Part shown: positions 33,759 through 37,537 of the stretch, piece after piece
Numbering within the stretch: position 1 is the stretch's first letter
Layout of the letters: each line of letters starts with the position of its first letter
DNA from: Bacteroidota bacterium
Lineage (GTDB): Bacteria; Bacteroidota; Bacteroidia; Chitinophagales; Chitinophagaceae
Assembly: GCA_947458915.1 (NCBI GenBank)
Contig: CANHAE010000008.1
Span: 1-37,537, forward strand
DNA: 37,537 nt
Reading direction: 5' to 3'
Made by a program: the position numbers and the translations under genes
Notes under the pieces: model-generated
What the model was told of the DNA's origin: nothing
Databases searched by the model: none
The model's input: the letters and a program-made list of their open reading frames with translations, nothing else

Positions 33759-33766
33759 TAAATTTG
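33759..33766 (+). promoter_or_regulatory. -7 promoter motif upstream of the secreted protein gene
   Basis: TAAATTTG is an exact TAnnTTTG match, 18 nt before the preferred ATG at 33785. It overlaps the TTG start of the ORF track, which argues against that start. Confidence 0.5.
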
Positions 33767-33784
33767 AATATAAATCCGAATCAT

Positions 33785-35368
33785 ATGCAAAAGTCTTTTT
33801 TTAGTACCCTGATGGCATTACTACTTAGCATGCAGTTTTCTATGGCCCAATCCTATGTGGTTTCTGGGATTGAGAAAACCGACAAAGAGGGTATGCAGTA
33901 TGAAGTTTTAGGAAAAGTTGCAAACCATTATTGGATTTTTAAAAAGAATGGTGCCAACGCCACTATAGCACAGTATAATGAGCAAATGCAACTTGTAAAA
34001 CAAAACGACCTTTCTTTTTTACCTGCCTCAATGAGTAGTATTGAATTTGTGGCTTATCCAAACAAAGTAATTGCTTTGTTTCAATATCAAATTAAATCAA
34101 CTGTTTACGCAGCATTCGCTGAATTGAATAGGGAAGGGCAATTAGTAGCTGAGCCAAGAATAATTGACACCGTTGAAAAAATTCGTCCTGGCAGTGCCGC
34201 AAAAGTTTTTAATTTACTAATAAGCGAGGACCATCAAAAAATTTCTTTATTTACAGTAAATACAACGCAAGCGTCAGCTATTAAGGTAAAAGTGATTTCG
34301 CTAAATTCGAATTTTGAAAATATTAATGAGGCGTCAATTAGTATTAACTCGAATAATAAAAAAAGCAACTTATCTGATTTTGCAATTGACAATACTGGGA
34401 ACTTGTTGTGTTTAAGAAATACAAAACAAGAAGGTTCAGCGCCTGCTGTGAGTTTATTGTACTTGTCAGCTAATGGAACTGAGGTGATAGAATCCCAAAT
34501 TATAAATAATACTTTGTTATTAGATGACATAAGGTTAAAAATTGACAATAAGTTGGGACACGTAATTCTTAATTCCTTTTATGCTACTTCTAAAAAAGGC
34601 AATGTAGAAGGCCTGTATTCTTATGTTTGGGACTTAGGTGCGAAAAAAGAATTGGCAACTACTGCTAATCGATTTACGGACGCAATAAAAGCTGCAGTAT
34701 CTAGCAAAAGAAATTTAAAAGATGCGTTTGACGAATTTTACTTTGATAAAATTATTACCCAAGCAGATGGTAGTTTTGTAGTGGTTGCAGAAGCTGCTTC
34801 TTCTTTTTCAAACAGAACCGCTTTTTCAAGATGGGATTATTTTTGGGGAGGGCCATTTTATAATCCTTTTATGTTTAATTATTGGAATAGGCCTTTTGGT
34901 TTTTACCCTTGGACTAGATTTGGTTTTGGATTTGGCATGAGTCCTTGGTCATTTGGTTGGGGCGCTTGGATGAACCCTTATGCGTCATTTGGCTACCCTT
35001 CTATAACCTATAAAGCGAATAAAGTAGCGCTAATAGCTATGGATGTGAAAGGCAATGTTACTGGTATAAAAACAATTGATAAAGTGCAGTCCGATGAAAA
35101 TGTAGATGAGTTTATTGGATATGGCACCATTGATAATACTAAAGGAACTAGTTTTGTTTATTATAAAAAACAATCGGGTATCCGTCAATTGGTATTGAAT
35201 ACTTTAACAAAAGAAGGAACCTTGGCTAAAGGAAGCGCCATTATTTTACAGGAAAAGAGATATGAGTGGATGCCTCGTATGTTAAAGCAAGTTGGAGAAA
35301 ATGAAGCCATATTGCCTTATCAATACAAAGACAAAATTGGCTTTGCAAAAATTAAAATAAATAATTAA
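33785..35368 (+). CDS. Secreted protein of unknown function with an aromatic/Gly-rich segment
   Basis: I do not recognise this 527-residue protein. The ATG at 33785 gives a clear Sec signal peptide (MQKSFFSTLMALLLSMQFSMAQ, likely cut after AMAQ or MA), so it is exported to the periplasm or beyond. Residues of the mature part form repeated beta-strand-like stretches (VVSGIEKTDKEG, IAQYNEQMQLV, VEGLYSYVWDLG), as in beta-propeller-like proteins, but this is only a guess. Near residues 350-410 is a segment very rich in Trp, Tyr, Phe, Gly and Pro. The following gene starts 2 bp after the stop, so the two are likely co-expressed. Confidence 0.75.
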   Translation: MQKSFFSTLMALLLSMQFSMAQSYVVSGIEKTDKEGMQYEVLGKVANHYWIFKKNGANATIAQYNEQMQLVKQNDLSFLPASMSSIEFVAYPNKVIALFQYQIKSTVYAAFAELNREGQLVAEPRIIDTVEKIRPGSAAKVFNLLISEDHQKISLFTVNTTQASAIKVKVISLNSNFENINEASISINSNNKKSNLSDFAIDNTGNLLCLRNTKQEGSAPAVSLLYLSANGTEVIESQIINNTLLLDDIRLKIDNKLGHVILNSFYATSKKGNVEGLYSYVWDLGAKKELATTANRFTDAIKAAVSSKRNLKDAFDEFYFDKIITQADGSFVVVAEAASSFSNRTAFSRWDYFWGGPFYNPFMFNYWNRPFGFYPWTRFGFGFGMSPWSFGWGAWMNPYASFGYPSITYKANKVALIAMDVKGNVTGIKTIDKVQSDENVDEFIGYGTIDNTKGTSFVYYKKQSGIRQLVLNTLTKEGTLAKGSAIILQEKRYEWMPRMLKQVGENEAILPYQYKDKIGFAKIKINN

Positions 35369-35370
35369 GC

Positions 35371-36342
35371 GTGGTTTTTTTATTCAGAGACAGGTCGGAC
35401 ATTAATTTGTTTTTTTTAGTCCTATTAAGTGTTTTATTGCATTTTCATTTTTGGATGGAGCCGCCAATGGTGGTTGCTAACGCAACTGATGGACTATTGG
35501 CACAATTTATATTGAATTACATAAAACCACTGCCATCTATAACGTTGGTTATTATTTTTCATATTATTATTCTGAGCCAAGCCATTCAGCTTAATTTATT
35601 GTTAAGCAAGTTGAAAATGTTTCAACAAACAAGTTATTTACCAGCTTTCTCTTATATATTATTAACTGCATTATTTCCTTACTGGGATGTAATTAGCACC
35701 GGTTTAATTGCCAATAGCTTATCCCTTTGGATTTTAGTGAAACTATTGCGCTTGTACGATCAATCACAGCCCAAAACCTTGGAGTTTAATATTGGGCTTA
35801 TTGTAGGCGCTTCAATACTATTATATGAACCAATTGCGATATTAATCCCTGTAGTTTTATTTGCTTTAACTATTATACGACCGTTTAGGATAACGGAGTG
35901 GCTTGTTTTAATAATGGGTATTACTTTGCCTTTTTATTTTATTTTCACTTTTGTTTTTATAACAAATAACACAGCCAATTTTTCTCAATTTCTTCCAAAA
36001 TTAGATTGGAAAAACCCATTAGTACAACCCGAATGGAATGTAATTTTAGCAATTGCGGTATTGACCATCCAGTTTATAGTGGGTATATATTATTGGCAAC
36101 AGCAGCAGTCAAGGTTTATTATTCAAGTAAGAAAATACTGGGGTGTTATGTTGTTAATGTTAGCACTTACCTTTTTTCAGCCAATTATTTTTTCTGCACA
36201 AGGTTTATACGCTTCTGCGGTAATTATTACGCCTTTGGCCTGTTTTATTAGTTTTGGTTATGCTACCCCAAAGGGGCTTTTTATACCTAATTTGTTATTT
36301 TGGGCTGGCGCCTTGGTTATTGTGTATAACCACCTTGTTTAG
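35371..36342 (+). CDS. Polytopic membrane protein of unknown function
   Basis: A 323-residue protein with about eight to ten hydrophobic helices spread along its length and few charged loops. It starts from a GTG, 2 bp after the secreted-protein gene. The N-terminal FRDRSDINLFFLVLLSVLLH and the overall layout recall uncharacterised DUF6427-like membrane proteins of Bacteroidota, but I cannot confirm this without a search. No catalytic motif is seen. It may work with the secreted protein encoded before it. purQ follows after 86 bp with its own promoter motif. Confidence 0.7.
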   Translation: MVFLFRDRSDINLFFLVLLSVLLHFHFWMEPPMVVANATDGLLAQFILNYIKPLPSITLVIIFHIIILSQAIQLNLLLSKLKMFQQTSYLPAFSYILLTALFPYWDVISTGLIANSLSLWILVKLLRLYDQSQPKTLEFNIGLIVGASILLYEPIAILIPVVLFALTIIRPFRITEWLVLIMGITLPFYFIFTFVFITNNTANFSQFLPKLDWKNPLVQPEWNVILAIAVLTIQFIVGIYYWQQQQSRFIIQVRKYWGVMLLMLALTFFQPIIFSAQGLYASAVIITPLACFISFGYATPKGLFIPNLLFWAGALVIVYNHLV

Positions 36343-36379
36343 GTGAAGAATTCGGTATGAATTTAACCGCCTATTTTGG

Positions 36380-36387
36380 TAACTTTG
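36380..36387 (+). promoter_or_regulatory. -7 promoter motif upstream of purQ
   Basis: TAACTTTG is an exact TAnnTTTG match, 41 nt before the purQ ATG. No purine riboswitch is evident in the short leader. Confidence 0.5.
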
Positions 36388-36428
36388 TAGTTCTTTAATA
36401 TTACCCTTTTACGTAAAAATAGTAGTTT

Positions 36429-37091
36429 ATGAAATTTGGCGTTGTGGTTTTCCCAGGCTCGAACTGTGACAGAGATATGCAAGATGCTTTAGAAAAAGAC
36501 CTTGGCTTTAAAGTTGAAATGCTTTGGCATAAGGATAGCGACTTGTCGCATTTTACAACAGACGACTGTATTGTACTTCCTGGAGGATTTTCATACGGCG
36601 ATTATTTACGTTGCGGCGCCATTGCAAAGTTTAGCCCAATGATGCAATCTGTAATAGCATTTGCTAATAAAGGAGGCAAGGTATTAGGGGTTTGTAACGG
36701 GTTCCAAATTTTATGTGAAAGTGGTTTATTGCCAGGTGCTTTATTACAAAACGCAAATCAGCAGTTTATTTGCAAAAATGTTTTTATAAAATCCGAAAAT
36801 AGCAAAGCATTGCAAATACCTATTGCACATGGGGAAGGCAGGTATTATGCCGACAAAGCTACTTTGGAACATTTAGAAAATAACAATCAAATTCTATTTC
36901 GTTATTGCGATGAGCAAGGTGCAATAGGCGGAGCAGCTAATCCAAATGGTGCAACAATGGATATTGCTGGCATTTGTAATGATAAACGTAATGTTTTTGG
37001 TATGATGCCACATCCCGAGCGTGCGACGTCGGAAGCACTTAGCAATATTGACGGCAAGGAAATATTTAAAATACTCGGGTTGTTAAATTAG
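36429..37091 (+). CDS. purQ: Phosphoribosylformylglycinamidine synthase subunit I (glutaminase)
   Basis: A 220-residue class I glutamine amidotransferase that supplies ammonia to PurL for FGAM formation in purine synthesis. It has the N-terminal [29 protein letters not shown], the nucleophile Cys89 in [17 protein letters not shown], and MMPHPERA with the catalytic His and Glu. The short stand-alone form implies a separate small PurL and PurS, which are not in this window. The length is normal for PurQ. Confidence 0.96.
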   Translation: MKFGVVVFPGSNCDRDMQDALEKDLGFKVEMLWHKDSDLSHFTTDDCIVLPGGFSYGDYLRCGAIAKFSPMMQSVIAFANKGGKVLGVCNGFQILCESGLLPGALLQNANQQFICKNVFIKSENSKALQIPIAHGEGRYYADKATLEHLENNNQILFRYCDEQGAIGGAANPNGATMDIAGICNDKRNVFGMMPHPERATSEALSNIDGKEIFKILGLLN

Positions 37092-37113
37092 TATATTCCA
37101 TAAATTAAGGTGT

Positions 37114-37537
37114 ATGAAAAAAGCAGTTTTATTTTCTTATTTATTAGTACTTGCATTTTCAGTACAAGCACAAAGGTTAAATCCTGTGAAGTGGTCATAC
37201 AATGCTATTAAAACAGCAACTAATCAGTACGATATTGTATTAACAGCCACTATTGATGCGCCTTGGCATATGTATTCTCAATTCGCCACTAAGGGCCCAA
37301 TACCTACCACTATTACTTTTAAAGCAAACCCATTAGTAAAATTAAATGGTAAAACAAAAGAGATAGGTAAGTTGGAGAAGAATTATGATAAAAATTTTGG
37401 AGCTATTATAGGTACTTTTACAGGCAAGGTGGATTTTAAACAGGCTATTATATTAAAGGCTGTAAGTAAAACAAAAGTAAGCGGTACCATTGAGTATACG
37501 GTTTGTAATGACGAAAAGTGCTTACCACCTGTTACCA
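37114..37537 (+). CDS. DsbD N-terminal-domain protein (3' truncated by window)
   Basis: Absent from the ORF track because no stop is reached. The ATG at 37114, 22 bp after purQ, opens a frame of 141 complete codons to the window end. It begins with a Sec signal peptide (MKKAVLFSYLLVLAFSVQAQ) and continues into a DsbD alpha-like domain: VLTATIDAPWHMYSQ near residue 47 and TVCNDEKCLPP near residue 130. That Cys pair matches the redox cysteines of DsbD-alpha. Full proteins of this type usually go on to a membrane domain and a thioredoxin domain and carry electrons to periplasmic thiol proteins. Whether this copy has those domains is outside the window. Confidence 0.85.
   Translation, partial: MKKAVLFSYLLVLAFSVQAQRLNPVKWSYNAIKTATNQYDIVLTATIDAPWHMYSQFATKGPIPTTITFKANPLVKLNGKTKEIGKLEKNYDKNFGAIIGTFTGKVDFKQAIILKAVSKTKVSGTIEYTVCNDEKCLPPVT

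Overview
The window is a 37.5 kb AT-rich piece of chromosome from a member of the Bacteroidota, most likely Chitinophagaceae or a close relative. That placement is inferred from gene content and signals, not from a search. The clues are a gliding-type GldF-GldG fusion, a MurF-alanine racemase fusion, a PcrB/GGGP synthase, a LytS/LytTR pair, an IleS of the eukaryote-like type and a B12-dependent ribonucleotide reductase. Shine-Dalgarno sequences are largely absent, and the Bacteroidota -7 promoter motif TAnnTTTG recurs just upstream of start codons. No insertion sequence, prophage, CRISPR array, tRNA or rRNA was seen. Gene density is very high and most of the content is core housekeeping.

Layout. 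(1) 1-1260: end of iscS, then iscU and iscA (Fe-S assembly), closed by a strong terminator. (2) 1343-12401, all plus strand: gldFG fusion, a TerC-family protein, murF-alr fusion, lspA, ileS, and a DksA-like protein with a long Lys/Ala/Pro tail. (3) 12496-17561: msbA-type ABC exporter (minus) divergent from rbfA and a LolC/E-like permease; then a stand-alone N-terminal transketolase subunit (minus) divergent from frr. (4) 17661-24260: EamA exporter (minus), scpA, dxs (minus), a LytS-type kinase with LytTR regulator, and a GGGP synthase homologue (minus). (5) 24261-27912: a 322-bp regulatory region with a perfect DnaA-box sequence upstream of nrdJ. (6) 28091-30477: a two-gene flavin dehydrogenase locus (GMC subunit with a Cys cluster plus a Tat-signal small subunit). 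(7) 30642-37537: metG (minus) divergent from an LD-carboxypeptidase, a secreted protein and a membrane protein of unknown function, purQ, and the start of a DsbD-like gene cut by the window end.

How it works together. The window mixes cell-envelope functions (MurF-Alr, LspA, MsbA-like, LolC/E-like, LD-carboxypeptidase, GldFG, DsbD-like) with translation (IleS, MetG, RbfA, Frr), chromosome and nucleotide functions (ScpA, NrdJ, PurQ) and isoprenoid/prenyl-ether supply (Dxs, GGGP synthase). Several convergent gene pairs share near-perfect palindromic terminators that can act on both strands. Two convergent pairs have almost no spacer and no visible terminator.

Most interesting points: the GxHH replacement of the HIGH motif in IleS, the Cys-cluster GMC dehydrogenase with its Tat-carrying partner, candidate leaderless mRNAs with the -7 motif 4-6 nt from the ATG, the dyad and DnaA box before nrdJ, a GC-rich inverted repeat after metG that looks like a dispersed-repeat element, and the histone-H1-like tail on the DksA homologue. 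I saw no clearly new multi-gene system; the flavin dehydrogenase pair and the GC-rich repeat are the best candidates for follow-up.
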